The notes under the pieces: model-generated | Databases searched by the model: none | Seen by the model: the letters and a program-made list of their open reading frames with translations, nothing else | What the model was told of the DNA's origin: nothing | Translations under genes and position numbers: made by a program | From: Ralstonia sp. SET104 | Lineage (GTDB): Bacteria > Pseudomonadota > Gammaproteobacteria > Burkholderiales > Burkholderiaceae | Assembly: GCF_003851545.1 (NCBI RefSeq) | Contig: NZ_BHVX01000005.1 | Span: 62,001 to 126,000, forward strand | Direction of reading: 5' to 3' | Length of the DNA: 64,000 nt | In this document: one piece after another, positions 45,446-54,844 of the stretch | Numbering within the stretch: the stretch's first letter is position 1 | How the letters are laid out: every line of letters begins with the position of its first letter

Positions 45446-46345
45446 ATGGATAAGGAAGTTGCCGTTCAGTCGTTGACTGACACCATGGCCAAATTCACGG
45501 CCTACATCGGAAAGCGGCTGCCCAAGGATGTGAAGACCAAGTTGGCCGAACTCCGCACGATGGAGACGAATCCGCTGGCGAAGTCCATCTACGATTCGAT
45601 GGCCGGCAACCAGGAAGCGGCAGACAAATTGGATCGCCCCAGCTGCCAGGACACGGGCGTCATCCAGTACTTCGTCGAGGCGGGCGCCAACTTCCCGCTG
45701 CTGGGCGAGCTGGAAGCGGTATTGAAGGAAGCCACGGCAGAAGCCACCCGTATCGGGCCACTCCGTCACAACGCGGTCGAGACGTTCGACGAGAAGAACA
45801 CCGGTACCAATACCGGCACGCAGATTCCCTGGCTGGACTGGCGCATCGTGCCAGGGCTCGACAGCTGCACCATCGACGTCTACATGGCGGGCGGGGGGTG
45901 CACCTTGCCGGGTGCCGCCAAGGTGCTGATGCCGGGTCAGGGCTATGAGGGTGTCGCAGAGTTCGTCATGGACGTCATCACCGAGCGCGGTGTGAATGCT
46001 TGCCCGCCGCTTCTGGTGGGGGTGGGTGTGTCCACCTCCGTGGAAACCGCGGCACGTCTGTCCAAGCTCGCGATCATGCGCCCGGTGGATTCCAAGAGCG
46101 AGAACCCGCGTGCGGCACTCATGGAAGAACTGCTCGAGCAAGGGCTCAATGAAGTCGGCATCGGGCCGCAGGGGCTGACCGGCAACAACAGTGTCATGGG
46201 CGTAAACATTGAATCGTCTGCCCGGCACCCATCCACCATCGGCGTTGCGGTCAATACCGGTTGCTGGGCGCATCGCCGGGGCAAGATCCGGATCAACGCG
46301 GACATGTCCTACGACATCATTTCCCACGAAGGAGTGACCCTGTGA
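45446..46345 (+). CDS. ttdA: L(+)-tartrate dehydratase, alpha subunit
   Basis: About 299 residues of an iron-sulfur hydro-lyase related to the N-terminal half of class I fumarase. Candidate cluster cysteines are in [17 protein letters not shown] and [10 protein letters not shown]. With TtdB it dehydrates L-tartrate to oxaloacetate; the 4Fe-4S cluster makes it oxygen-sensitive. GGAG six bases before ATG 45446 decides the start. The next gene overlaps its stop (GTGA). Confidence 0.93.
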   Translation: MDKEVAVQSLTDTMAKFTAYIGKRLPKDVKTKLAELRTMETNPLAKSIYDSMAGNQEAADKLDRPSCQDTGVIQYFVEAGANFPLLGELEAVLKEATAEATRIGPLRHNAVETFDEKNTGTNTGTQIPWLDWRIVPGLDSCTIDVYMAGGGCTLPGAAKVLMPGQGYEGVAEFVMDVITERGVNACPPLLVGVGVSTSVETAARLSKLAIMRPVDSKSENPRAALMEELLEQGLNEVGIGPQGLTGNNSVMGVNIESSARHPSTIGVAVNTGCWAHRRGKIRINADMSYDIISHEGVTL

Positions 46346-46950
46346 AAAAGATTCTGACGACGCCGATCAAGGACGAAGATCTGCTGAGCCTCAATGTGGG
46401 CGATGTTGTTTACCTGACCGGCCGCCTGGTGACCTGCCGTGACGTGGCGCACCGGCGCTTGATCGAACAGGGGCGCGAGTTGCCAGTCGACCTGGAAGGC
46501 GGAGCGATTTTTCATGCGGGCCCGATTGTCCGGAAGAAGGATGATGGCGGATTCGAGATGGTGTCCATCGGCCCGACGACCAGCATGCGCATGGAGAAAT
46601 TCGAGCGCGAGTTTATCAAGCAGACCGGCGTCAAGCTGATCGTCGGCAAAGGCGGCATGGGGCCCGAGACGGCCGCCGGTTGCCAGGAAGGAACGGCGGT
46701 GCACGCCATCTTTCCGGGTGGCTGCGCCGTGCTGGCTGCAACGCAGGTTGAAGAGATCGAAGGTGCCGAGTGGCAGGATCTTGGGATGCCGGAAACCCTG
46801 TGGATCAATCGCGTAAAGGAATTCGGCCCGTTGATCATCTCGATCGACACCAAGGGAAATAACCTCATTCAACAGAACAAAGAGCAGTTCAACGCCAAGA
46901 AGCGTCCGGTGCTCGACCGAATCAACAAGCAGCTCAGTTTCATCAAGTAA
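46342..46950 (+). CDS. ttdB: L(+)-tartrate dehydratase, beta subunit
   Basis: 202 residues starting at GTG 46342, with GAAGGAG upstream. The sequence [40 protein letters not shown], then GPIVRKK and [12 protein letters not shown], matches the C-terminal half of class I fumarases and TtdB (201 residues in E. coli). The 4-bp overlap with ttdA indicates coupled synthesis of the heterodimer parts. It is the last gene of the tartrate operon. Confidence 0.93.
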   Translation: MKKILTTPIKDEDLLSLNVGDVVYLTGRLVTCRDVAHRRLIEQGRELPVDLEGGAIFHAGPIVRKKDDGGFEMVSIGPTTSMRMEKFEREFIKQTGVKLIVGKGGMGPETAAGCQEGTAVHAIFPGGCAVLAATQVEEIEGAEWQDLGMPETLWINRVKEFGPLIISIDTKGNNLIQQNKEQFNAKKRPVLDRINKQLSFIK

Positions 46951-47073
46951 TTTTCTGTCTCGCGATGGAACGGCTGCAGTTCGCTAAAGCTGTCTCCATT
47001 GACTCGTCTGTGCCGTTCAGCTACACCACGGGTGGTGCACATCAGGCCGGATATGGACAGACATCGGCCGCCT

Positions 47074-47141
47074 TCACCCATCGATATGGGTGATCTAGAC
47101 GCGCAAACCAGCCACGATGGCGTGGGCTGGCTTGTGCGTCC
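47074..47141. terminator. Two hairpins between ttdB and the tannase gene
   Basis: TCACCCAT-CGAT-ATGGGTGA (47074-47093) is a perfect 8-bp dyad. Just after it, GACGCGCAAACCAGCC (47098-47113) pairs imperfectly with GGCTGGCTTGTGCGTC. Both sit between convergent operons, so a shared terminator is likely even though a T-run is lacking. Confidence 0.5.
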
Positions 47142-47154
47142 GCTGCGGCCCCTA

Positions 47155-48903
47155 TTAGGGAGCTGAGACCCCCTGTGTTTTTGCGGCGTACGGCGTATAG
47201 AAGCTGGAGCCAGCCCATGCGGGCGTCTTCGCGCTATACAGTTGCGGGCCCTGCGTATAGTTTGCGCCGTCGTGCCAGTCGCCCGAGCCAGAGTACTTGG
47301 CCACTGCTGGGTACGGATACACCGGACGCGAAGCGGTGACGTTGCTTGATGAGTCGGTCTGGTATGTCATGACAGCGCTGGGAGCCACTCCTTGCTCCGC
47401 CCAGGCGGTGATCTGTGACACCAGGTCGATGTTGGGCATGCCTTCACCACCACCACAGTGGGCCACGCCCGGCACCAGATACAGGCGCGCGAACTGACCG
47501 ACGGTCAATTCACCCATCTGGTTCTGCATGGCTTCGTAGTACTGGATGGTGAACAGCGGCGAGATGTGCTGGTCAGCCCAGCCATGCCAAAGAATCAGCT
47601 TGCCGCCGGCCTTCTGGAAGGCGGAAAGATCCGGGTTGGTCGCGTCGTTGAGCGAGTGATTGGCTTGCAGGTAGCTGGGATAGAAGCTGGCGTCGTGATA
47701 GCCGAATGTGTTGATGTTCGGCATGCTCGGCGAGCCGGTGAAGATCAGGTTGTACGCCCCGCTCACAATCATGTTGCTGAACAGGCTGGTCACGGGCGCT
47801 GGGGCACCAGTCGAATTGGAGGTCGGCAACTCGACACCAATCCAGTTGGCCTCTGAACCAAGCTGCGGAGAACCCGCCAACATGCGCTGACCTGTCGTGG
47901 TATCCATCGGCCCACCGTAGATCTTGCCGGCGGTTGCCACTTCGGCGGCGGTCAGACAGCTACTGGTGTCAGTCGCACTCGCCGCGCATTCGATTGATGC
48001 CGGATCGAAGTTGCAGGTGCGCGGGTCCGCCAGCAGGCCATCAGGTGCGCCACTGCCGCCGCCGCAAGCCGCCACCACTGCTTTGTGCAGCACGCGAGCC
48101 TTGTCGGCATACAAGACAGCATTGCCGGTGTTATCGCCAGTGGTGCTATTCGAGATGACGCTCCAGCCGTGAAACAGTGAGTTCTGGATCTGGAAGTGTG
48201 CGGCCGGGGCCCCAGCGATGATGCCGTTGTAGTCGTTGGGATAGCGTTGTGCAGCCATCAGAGCTTCACGACCACCGTCAGAGCAGCCGACAAAGTAGGA
48301 ATACTTTTGTGCCTGCCCGTAGTACGCCTGGATCAGCTTCTTGGCCGCGAGCGTGGTGATGTGCTGACCGCGGTAGGCAAAGTCCGCCTGTTTTTGCGTA
48401 TCGGTGGTCCAGGTGGCATCCGCATCGGAGTGGCCCATGTCAGTGGCTGCCGTGACGAAGCCACCCTGCTGCACCAGTGGACAGGAGTAGCTGAAGCTGA
48501 ACGAGCTCTGCTTGGTCGGGTCGCTCAGGTTGCCGCATAGGCCCCCACAACCCAACTCCGCAAAGCGCTGTGTCCAGGAGCTGACCGGCAGTGCTACCTC
48601 AAAGGTATTGGAGGGCGCGAGCGTGCCCTTCACCGTGCAGAAGTTGACGGACGCGCCGTTGACCGTGGCCGTCGTGACAGTGGCTGAAGCAATCGAACTG
48701 CCCGCCCCGCCGATGTCGGTGATGTCCACCGAAGCGAGCTTGGAACAATCCACCACTGGCGCCACAACCCCCAGCGTCGTGGAAGTGTTGGTGGTGGAAC
48801 TGGTGGAGGTGCTCGTTCCGTCGCTACCGCAACCGGCGATGATCACTGCGCTCACACAAAGTGCGAAGAACGCCAGCAACCTAGAGGGACGCCATGATTT
48901 CAT
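47155..48903 (-). CDS. Tannase / feruloyl esterase family lipoprotein
   Basis: A 582-residue exported esterase. The signal ends in lipobox IAGC with Cys25, then a Ser/Thr linker. The catalytic CS-D-HC arrangement of this family is visible as Cys207-Ser208 in GCSDGGREAL and HCGGGEGMPN near residue 490. It should hydrolyse galloyl or feruloyl esters outside the cytoplasm. Next to a complete gallate pathway, gallotannin or methyl gallate is the likely substrate. GGAG precedes the ATG. It is the last gene of the long leftward gallate unit. Confidence 0.9.
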   Translation of the reverse strand: MKSWRPSRLLAFFALCVSAVIIAGCGSDGTSTSTSSTTNTSTTLGVVAPVVDCSKLASVDITDIGGAGSSIASATVTTATVNGASVNFCTVKGTLAPSNTFEVALPVSSWTQRFAELGCGGLCGNLSDPTKQSSFSFSYSCPLVQQGGFVTAATDMGHSDADATWTTDTQKQADFAYRGQHITTLAAKKLIQAYYGQAQKYSYFVGCSDGGREALMAAQRYPNDYNGIIAGAPAAHFQIQNSLFHGWSVISNSTTGDNTGNAVLYADKARVLHKAVVAACGGGSGAPDGLLADPRTCNFDPASIECAASATDTSSCLTAAEVATAGKIYGGPMDTTTGQRMLAGSPQLGSEANWIGVELPTSNSTGAPAPVTSLFSNMIVSGAYNLIFTGSPSMPNINTFGYHDASFYPSYLQANHSLNDATNPDLSAFQKAGGKLILWHGWADQHISPLFTIQYYEAMQNQMGELTVGQFARLYLVPGVAHCGGGEGMPNIDLVSQITAWAEQGVAPSAVMTYQTDSSSNVTASRPVYPYPAVAKYSGSGDWHDGANYTQGPQLYSAKTPAWAGSSFYTPYAAKTQGVSAP

Positions 48904-49037
48904 GCTTGTCTCCGTGTTGTTTTTGGGATGGTTGGGGCGAGCGAACCCGCCCCTGGGTGCCTCACGACCAAGTCAGGCGCCCGAGGGAAAAAGAATCGGG
49001 GGTTCAGATCAGCGTCCGCTCAGGGCACGCGGGTTGC

Positions 49038-49937
49038 CTACGGTGGGCCAGCCGTAGCTGTCGCGCGGATGATGCAGTCGGCATAGGCTTGCCAGCCGTC
49101 GCGTTCGGTCACGCCGTCAAATACGTGCGCTGCGGCGAGCTGCGCGACCCATTGCTGCTTGTCGGCGATCGCCTGTGACAGGATCGGCGCGATGCCGGTT
49201 TCTGCAACGGTGCGCGCGGCCTCACGCATCTCTTCAGCACGTCGCTTGCCGTGCTTGGCAACGCGGCTGAACAGATAGCCACCCAGCGTCGGCCAGTCGA
49301 TACCAGGAAACGTCTCAGCCAGCGTGGGCAGCATGCGATCTTCCACGCCGTAGCGACGGGCGTTGGTGTAGCTCTCGATCACCAGCGCCTCCAACCCTTT
49401 GATGAGGATGCTCCGGCTCATCTTGATGGCCGATGCGACGCCGATGCGTTCGGAGACCGGCTTGGCGTCCATGCCAAGTGCGACCAGAGCGGGGCTGAGC
49501 GCCGCTGCATAGGCGCCGCCGATCAGCATCGGCACGCGAATGCCGTAGGGCGGCACCGACGTCATCACGCCCGCCTCCACGTAGTGCGCACCAGCGGCCT
49601 CGATGGCGCGTGCGGCCTGCTGCTTCACGCCGGGCGATGCCGAGTTGAGGTCGAGGAAGAACGCACCGGGCCGGATGCTGGCGGCCGCCTGTTCGGCCAC
49701 CGCCAGCGTGTTGGCTGCCGTGACGGCGGAAATGATCAGCGTGGCCTGCGCGCAAAGTGTCTCGCAACTGGCCGCCGTCTCGATGGGCGCCGGCACCTGC
49801 ACACGAACCGCTGCGTCGTGTGCGAACAGCACATCCCATGCGCATACGCTGGCCACCTCAGCATGCGCCGCCAATGCACGCCCGAAGATGCCGCCCACCT
49901 CGCCAAAACCGATCAAGCCCACGTGCCACGGTGCCAT
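49038..49937 (-). CDS. NAD(P)-binding oxidoreductase with DUF1932 C-terminal domain
   Basis: A 299-residue protein of the beta-hydroxyacid dehydrogenase/6-phosphogluconate dehydrogenase superfamily. The Rossmann start is VGLIGFGEVGGIFGRAL; GAFFLDLNSASPGVKQQAA is the substrate-binding signature. The C-terminal SRSILIKGLEALVIESYTNA matches DUF1932. The known gallate route needs no such oxidoreductase, so its step is unclear. GGGGAG precedes the ATG; it lies between porin and tannase in the same direction. Confidence 0.82.
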   Translation of the reverse strand: MAPWHVGLIGFGEVGGIFGRALAAHAEVASVCAWDVLFAHDAAVRVQVPAPIETAASCETLCAQATLIISAVTAANTLAVAEQAAASIRPGAFFLDLNSASPGVKQQAARAIEAAGAHYVEAGVMTSVPPYGIRVPMLIGGAYAAALSPALVALGMDAKPVSERIGVASAIKMSRSILIKGLEALVIESYTNARRYGVEDRMLPTLAETFPGIDWPTLGGYLFSRVAKHGKRRAEEMREAARTVAETGIAPILSQAIADKQQWVAQLAAAHVFDGVTERDGWQAYADCIIRATATAGPP

Positions 49938-49982
49938 GTCGTTCTCCCCAAGATTGCTCTGGAAGTTGCCCTGAACTGACGC

Positions 49983-51113
49983 TCAGAACATGTGCCGAAT
50001 GCCAATCTGCAGGCCGGTCTCGCCCTGGCCCCCGTCCGGCGTCAGGAACGTCCCGGTCGTGATGCTGGCACCTGCCATCTTGAAACGCGCAGTGTTGTCA
50101 TTCTTCAGCCGCGAGATCACGCCATAGAGCCGCGTTCGCTTGGAGAGGTCATAGTTGACGATGCCGCTGACCTGCCACGCGCTGTTGCTCAGCGGAGAGC
50201 TATCGCGAATGGTGGCGTAGCCGGCCCCCACCGTTAGCGTCGGCAGTATCCGGTAGTCGGCCGACAACGAGTACGTGTTGTGGTAGTTGCCCGCCACGTT
50301 GCCCACCGGGCCGACCGCCGGGTCGTACTTGCCCGCCGGGTTGGTCAGCACATTGCCCGTGGTGGAAGAAATGACTTCGTTTGCCCGGAAGAATGCGAAG
50401 TAGACCTTGCCGTGACCGTAGTCGACGTTGCCGCCGGCCATGTACTCCTGCACCCGGTTGGTATGCGCGGCATTGGCAGCATTGAGGTAAGCCAGCGCGA
50501 AGTACACCGGACCCTGCTGCGTCTGCACTGCGGCCTGATACACCGCGTTGCCGGCCAGAGAGCCCGCCTGTTCTCCCACGGAGTAGTGCAACTCGACCTG
50601 CGTGTTAGCAAACTTGGGCGAGTAATAGGCAATGTCGTTGTCGACCCGGGCCAGCCAGTTGGCGAAGTTGTTGTAGCCGGAGCCGTAGGTGGCTGCGGCA
50701 AAGGCATCCATGTTGCCGGAGTACGAGAACATGGCCGAGTTCTGCCGCCCGGCGCGCACCTCGCCAAACGGCGCGGCAATGCCCACCCACGCTTGCCGAT
50801 CAAACAGCCGGTACGAGTTCTGAACCTGACCCGAGCTGGGGTCGAAGCCGCTTTCCAGATTGAAGGTCGCGCGATACCCGCCGCCCAGATCTTCCGATCC
50901 GCGCAAGCCCCAGCGGCTTGTCATCTCGCTGTTGCTGCCAAGCACCGACAGTGACGTGCTCTTGCCCCCCACCGTGGCGGTCTGATAACCCGTGAATACA
51001 TCCAGCACGCCGTACAGCGTGACGGATGATTGGGACGACTGCGCGCTGGCTTGCTGTGCACCAACTACCCCCATGGCCACGATGGCCAGCATGGCACTCC
51101 ACTTCATCTTCAT
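49983..51113 (-). CDS. Outer-membrane porin (Omp32/OpcP type)
   Basis: A 376-residue trimeric general-porin family member: signal peptide (SAMLAIVAMGVVGAQQASAQ), then SSVTLYGVLDVFTGYQTA, SRWGLRGSEDLGGGYRATFN-LESGF and the usual C-terminal aromatic residue (GIRHMF). GAGGAG lies upstream. Inside the gallate operon it probably lets gallate or other small aromatic acids through the outer membrane, a role analogous to GalP in Pseudomonas putida; that is inferred from position. Confidence 0.92.
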   Translation of the reverse strand: MKMKWSAMLAIVAMGVVGAQQASAQSSQSSVTLYGVLDVFTGYQTATVGGKSTSLSVLGSNSEMTSRWGLRGSEDLGGGYRATFNLESGFDPSSGQVQNSYRLFDRQAWVGIAAPFGEVRAGRQNSAMFSYSGNMDAFAAATYGSGYNNFANWLARVDNDIAYYSPKFANTQVELHYSVGEQAGSLAGNAVYQAAVQTQQGPVYFALAYLNAANAAHTNRVQEYMAGGNVDYGHGKVYFAFFRANEVISSTTGNVLTNPAGKYDPAVGPVGNVAGNYHNTYSLSADYRILPTLTVGAGYATIRDSSPLSNSAWQVSGIVNYDLSKRTRLYGVISRLKNDNTARFKMAGASITTGTFLTPDGGQGETGLQIGIRHMF

Positions 51114-51171
51114 GTTGTGATGTCTCCTCGTTGATTTTTTATGGCTTTGAAACAGGCGCTGTGCCTCTGGC

Positions 51172-51696
51172 TCAGCGGCCTGGCTGCGGCGCCAGCAGCC
51201 GCTTCACGATCAGCGCCAGCGGCACCGTGAAGAAGAAATGCGACATGAACCCGCCGATGATGACGGCCGGATCCAGATAGTTCGGGTGGTTGTCGCCCGC
51301 GATGGCGATCGCGACATGCATCACGATCCACGCGACGATGGCGTAGAACAGCGCCACGAAAGTGGCTTCATACCCGCGCTTGCGGAAGTACGGCCAGATC
51401 ATGGCGAACAGCACCCCCCAGCCCATTGCAAACACGAAGTGGACGCCCGTGCCGATCACATACGCCCCGAAGCCAATCGACTCCTGGAAGGCTTTGCCGA
51501 ACACCAGTCCCGTCGCATTGCGGGGAATGCCTGCCAGCGGCATGAGATGTTGCGCGCCAACCCAGATCAGCGCTTCATAGATCCAGATGATGATGCCGCC
51601 TGCCAAGCCAGCCATCGCACCGGCGCGCAGCGTGGCGTTCAGGCTTGGGGAATTGGAGGCGTTGGTTTGAATGCCTCCGCTGACGTGGGTGTTCAT
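51172..51696 (-). CDS. Four-helix membrane protein of unknown function, 174 aa
   Basis: I do not recognise the family with certainty. Four membrane segments are clear: about 28-50 (AGLAGGIIIWIYEALIWVGA), 75-100 (GAYVIGTGVHFVFAMGWGVL), 110-130 (FVALFYAIVAWIVMHVAIAI) and 143-165. Conserved-looking His residues sit in or next to helices (GVHFVFA, VMHVAIA, SHFFFTV), which hints at heme or metal binding. It may be distantly like YagU. It lies between galC and the porin and is colinear with them, so it is probably part of the gallate unit. Confidence 0.7.
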   Translation of the reverse strand: MNTHVSGGIQTNASNSPSLNATLRAGAMAGLAGGIIIWIYEALIWVGAQHLMPLAGIPRNATGLVFGKAFQESIGFGAYVIGTGVHFVFAMGWGVLFAMIWPYFRKRGYEATFVALFYAIVAWIVMHVAIAIAGDNHPNYLDPAVIIGGFMSHFFFTVPLALIVKRLLAPQPGR

Positions 51697-51813
51697 GATG
51701 GTCTCCTGATGTTTGAGTAGGTATGGGTGTGCAGTCGTGGAATGCAGAAAGCCATCCGCCGCGCCGACTGCAAGCGCTGCGGACAGGGAAACAAGAGCGA
51801 TGGGACGACCTGC

Positions 51814-52509
51814 CTAGTCGATGTAGCGCAGTCCTGCGCGCGCCAGCGGCTCGCGCATGGAGTACATATCCAGGCCCAGCTCTCCGGCGGCAAAGCGCGC
51901 GCGTTTTGCGTCTTCGTTGGCAGTGCGGGTGGCGGCAGCGTCAGCCACGGCAGCGGCGGATGCAGCAGGCACGACCACCACGCCGTCGTCGTCAGCGATA
52001 ACCACATCGCCCGGGTTGACCAGCGCGCCGGCGCACACCACCGGCACGTTCACCGAGCCCAGCGTGGCGCGCGCACAGCCTTTGGCATGTACGGCACGAC
52101 TGAAGACAGGAAAGCCCATCGCAGTCAGGTCTTTGACATCGCGTACGCCGCCGTCGATGACGAGGCCCGCAGCGCCGCGCGACCGGTACGAGGTGGCCAG
52201 CAGATCACCGAAGAACCCGTCGGTGCTGTCAGCCGTGCATGCAGCGACGACGATGTCGCCCGGCTGAATCTGTTCAGCGGCCACGTGCAGCATCCAGTTG
52301 TCGCCCGGCTGCAGCAGCACGGTGATGGCGGTGCCGCAGGCGTGTGCTCCGGCGTAGATCGGGCGCATATACGGCTTCATCAGGCCGATGCGGCCCATGG
52401 CCTCATGCACGGTCGCCACGCCGAATTGCGAGAGCGCGGCCACCACGTCGGCTGGTGCGCGCTCGATACGGCGGTGGACCACGCCGAGAAGATTGTTGGC
52501 GGTGCTCAT
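51814..52509 (-). CDS. galC: 4-carboxy-4-hydroxy-2-oxoadipate (CHA) aldolase
   Basis: A 231-residue RraA-like class II pyruvate aldolase (GalC/LigK/ProA). Metal and substrate residues are in [14 protein letters not shown], and [11 protein letters not shown] near residue 170 is typical. It splits CHA to pyruvate and oxaloacetate, the last step of gallate and protocatechuate 4,5-cleavage, and usually also decarboxylates oxaloacetate. Its start overlaps the upstream hydratase stop by 4 bp. Confidence 0.93.
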   Translation of the reverse strand: MSTANNLLGVVHRRIERAPADVVAALSQFGVATVHEAMGRIGLMKPYMRPIYAGAHACGTAITVLLQPGDNWMLHVAAEQIQPGDIVVAACTADSTDGFFGDLLATSYRSRGAAGLVIDGGVRDVKDLTAMGFPVFSRAVHAKGCARATLGSVNVPVVCAGALVNPGDVVIADDDGVVVVPAASAAAVADAAATRTANEDAKRARFAAGELGLDMYSMREPLARAGLRYID

Positions 52510-53573
52510 GCGAGTTCTCCTGCAGTGGCGAGGGCGGACTGGCCATGCTGGCCGCGCGCCTTGAGCTGCGCGTCCAGGCGCGGGTACACGCGCCGTGCGT
52601 TGCCCTCGTAGATTTGGTAGCGGTCTTGCGCCGACAGGCTCTGCGCCTGGTCGATGTAGCGGCGCGTGTCGTCAAAGTAGTGACCCGTTTCCGGATCGAT
52701 GCCGCGCACGGCACCAATCATTTCGGAGGCAAACAGGATGTTGTCGACCGGGATCACCTTGGTCAGCAGGTCGATGCCTGGCTGGTGATAGACACAAGTG
52801 TCGAAGAACACGTTGTTGAGCAGGTGTTCCTTGAGCGGTGGCACCTTGAGCTCCTGCGCCAGCCCGCGGAAGCGGCCCCAGTGGTACGGCACCGCACCGC
52901 CACCGTGTGGAATCACAAACTTGAGCGTCGGGAAGCGACGGAACAGATCGCTGGTGAGCACTTGCATGAAGGCCGTGGTGTCGGCATTCAGGTAGTGCGC
53001 GCCGGTGGTATGAAAGCACTCATTGCAGCTCGTGCTCACGTGAATCATCGCGGGCACGTCGTACTCGACCAGCTTCTCGTAAATCGGGAACCAGTACGGG
53101 TCGGACAGCGGCGGCGAGGTCCAGTGGCCGCCCGACGGGTCCGGGTTCAGGTTCACGCCGACGAAGCCGTAGTCGACGATGCAGCGCTCCAGCTCTGGGA
53201 TGCATGAGGCGATGTCCACGCCCGGCGATTGCGGCAGCATGGCCGCGCCCACGAAGTACTCTGGAAACAGTTGCGACACACGATGGCACAGCGTGTTGCA
53301 GATAGCTGCCCACGTGGCGCTCGTCTCGAAACTGCCGATGTGGTGCGCCATGAACGACGCGCGCGGCGAGAAGATCGTCAGGTCCGATCCACGCTCCTGC
53401 ATCAGGCGCAGTTGGTTGACGCGGATGGCTTCTGTCAGCTCGTCGTCGCTGATCTGCAGTTCGTCTGGCGAGGGGCCAAGTTCCGGCGTCGCAAGATTGG
53501 CGATCTGGCGCTTGCGCCAGTCTTCGAGGGCTTTGGGGGCGGTGGTGAAGTGCCCGTGGCAATCGATGATCAT
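52506..53573 (-). CDS. ligJ: 4-oxalomesaconate hydratase, LigJ-type amidohydrolase
   Basis: A 355-residue amidohydrolase-superfamily protein. The metal-binding His pair is in the N-terminal DCHGHF (His6, His8), with others in [13 protein letters not shown] and [30 protein letters not shown] is characteristic of LigJ. It hydrates 4-oxalomesaconate to CHA. Pseudomonas putida uses an unrelated PIG-L family protein (GalB) for this step. It lies 10 bp after galD and overlaps galC by 4 bp. Confidence 0.92.
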   Translation of the reverse strand: MIIDCHGHFTTAPKALEDWRKRQIANLATPELGPSPDELQISDDELTEAIRVNQLRLMQERGSDLTIFSPRASFMAHHIGSFETSATWAAICNTLCHRVSQLFPEYFVGAAMLPQSPGVDIASCIPELERCIVDYGFVGVNLNPDPSGGHWTSPPLSDPYWFPIYEKLVEYDVPAMIHVSTSCNECFHTTGAHYLNADTTAFMQVLTSDLFRRFPTLKFVIPHGGGAVPYHWGRFRGLAQELKVPPLKEHLLNNVFFDTCVYHQPGIDLLTKVIPVDNILFASEMIGAVRGIDPETGHYFDDTRRYIDQAQSLSAQDRYQIYEGNARRVYPRLDAQLKARGQHGQSALATAGELA

Positions 53574-53583
53574 GAGGTTGCGT

Positions 53584-54726
53584 TCAATCGTTCGCGGACC
53601 AGGCCGCAGGAGGGATCAGCACCTCGCCGCGCATGATGGGACGCGCGGTCCGCACCAGTGCGCTGCGCGCAATGCCGTTCGGTTGGGTGGGGTCGGTTTC
53701 CAGTTCGACGGTGAACTCACCAGTCGGGTGTTCGACGCTGATGGAATGGACGGGGCCGGGGCTGGCCATGTGCGCGAGGCCATCGGCCACCGTGCCGGGC
53801 AGCACGCACGCCGTGCCCACGGTGACTGCCGCCAGCACACCGATCGCCTCGTGGCACACGCGCGGGATGAAGCAGCGCGTGGCAATGCTGCCGCCTTCGC
53901 GCGGTGCAGCAAGCAGGCACATCTTCGGGTAGCTCTTGTCAGTCACGTCGCCCAGACCCATCGCATGGCCTGCGGCCAGGCGCAGCGCTTCGAGCGTTCG
54001 CTTGAGCGGCGTGTCGGCATTCAATGCCGCCACGCTTTCGGCGGCGGTGCGGCCAAGGTCTGCCGCGCGCATCAGCACCATCGGCATGCCGTTGTCGATC
54101 AAGGTGACGTGGATGGCGCGGCATGTGCCGGTGGTGGGGTCGTCAAACTCAATGGTGTCGAGCGTGTTGCCGGTCGGCAGCATCGCGCTGCACACCGATC
54201 CCGCCGTATCGAGGAAATCGATGACGATCGGCGCCGCAGTGCCGGGCACGCCGTCAATGCGCGCATCGCCCGCGTACTGCGGCTTACCACCGGGCGTGGG
54301 TACCGTGATGTCGCACACCATGCCGGTATTGCGGGTCAGCACGCGGGCGCGGGTGGTGTCATTGCTGGCCGCGATCAAGCCAGTCTCCAGCGCAAAGGGC
54401 ACCACGGCGGCGAGCATGTTGCCGCAGTTGGGCGTGGTGTCGACGGTGTCGGCATTCGGCTGCAGCTGCGCAAAGGTAAAGGCCAGATCAGCCCGTCCAG
54501 AGGTGTCTCGCGCCACGATGCCGACCTTGCTGGTGAGCGGATGCGCACCGCCCAGTCCGTCGATCTGGCGTGGGTCGGGGCTGCCCATGGCGGCCAGCAG
54601 GGCTCGATCGCGGGCCACAATGTCGCTGGGCAGGTCGCGCTCCAGAAAGAACGGCCCACGCGATGTTCCTCCTCGCATCAGGATGCAAGGAATGGCGTGC
54701 AGATCGGAAGCGAGCTTGAACGTCAT
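53584..54726 (-). CDS. galD: 4-oxalomesaconate tautomerase (PrpF family)
   Basis: About 380 residues of a PrpF/diaminopimelate-epimerase-fold isomerase. IPCILMRGGTSRGPFFLERDLP at the N-terminus, PNCGNMLAAVVPFA and IGGA-like GGAHPLTSKVGIV identify it. It converts the keto form of the gallate ring-cleavage product to the enol form used by the hydratase. It is the first gene of the leftward unit and divergent from galR. Start 54726 has a weak ribosome site. Confidence 0.9.
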   Translation of the reverse strand: MTFKLASDLHAIPCILMRGGTSRGPFFLERDLPSDIVARDRALLAAMGSPDPRQIDGLGGAHPLTSKVGIVARDTSGRADLAFTFAQLQPNADTVDTTPNCGNMLAAVVPFALETGLIAASNDTTRARVLTRNTGMVCDITVPTPGGKPQYAGDARIDGVPGTAAPIVIDFLDTAGSVCSAMLPTGNTLDTIEFDDPTTGTCRAIHVTLIDNGMPMVLMRAADLGRTAAESVAALNADTPLKRTLEALRLAAGHAMGLGDVTDKSYPKMCLLAAPREGGSIATRCFIPRVCHEAIGVLAAVTVGTACVLPGTVADGLAHMASPGPVHSISVEHPTGEFTVELETDPTQPNGIARSALVRTARPIMRGEVLIPPAAWSAND

Positions 54727-54807
54727 GGCAGCAATGCAGCAGAGCAACAGGTGCTCGGAGTATCGGTGGCTGCTTGTGTGCCTGGGTTGCCATGTAGCGG
54801 GTCCACT

Positions 54808-54828
54808 GTTCTAATCTTCTTATCGAAC
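54808..54828. promoter_or_regulatory. Candidate GalR (LysR-type) binding dyad
   Basis: GTTC-N13-GAAC with inner TAA/TTA symmetry lies between the divergent galD and galR starts. Read on the minus strand it contains TTCGATAAGAA. A similar TTCGATCAAAA occurs at 56242-56252 before the galT-like permease, the other expected target. LysR proteins bind T-N11-A dyads of this size. Confidence 0.4.
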
Positions 54829-54844
54829 CAGGACAGCGCGCACC

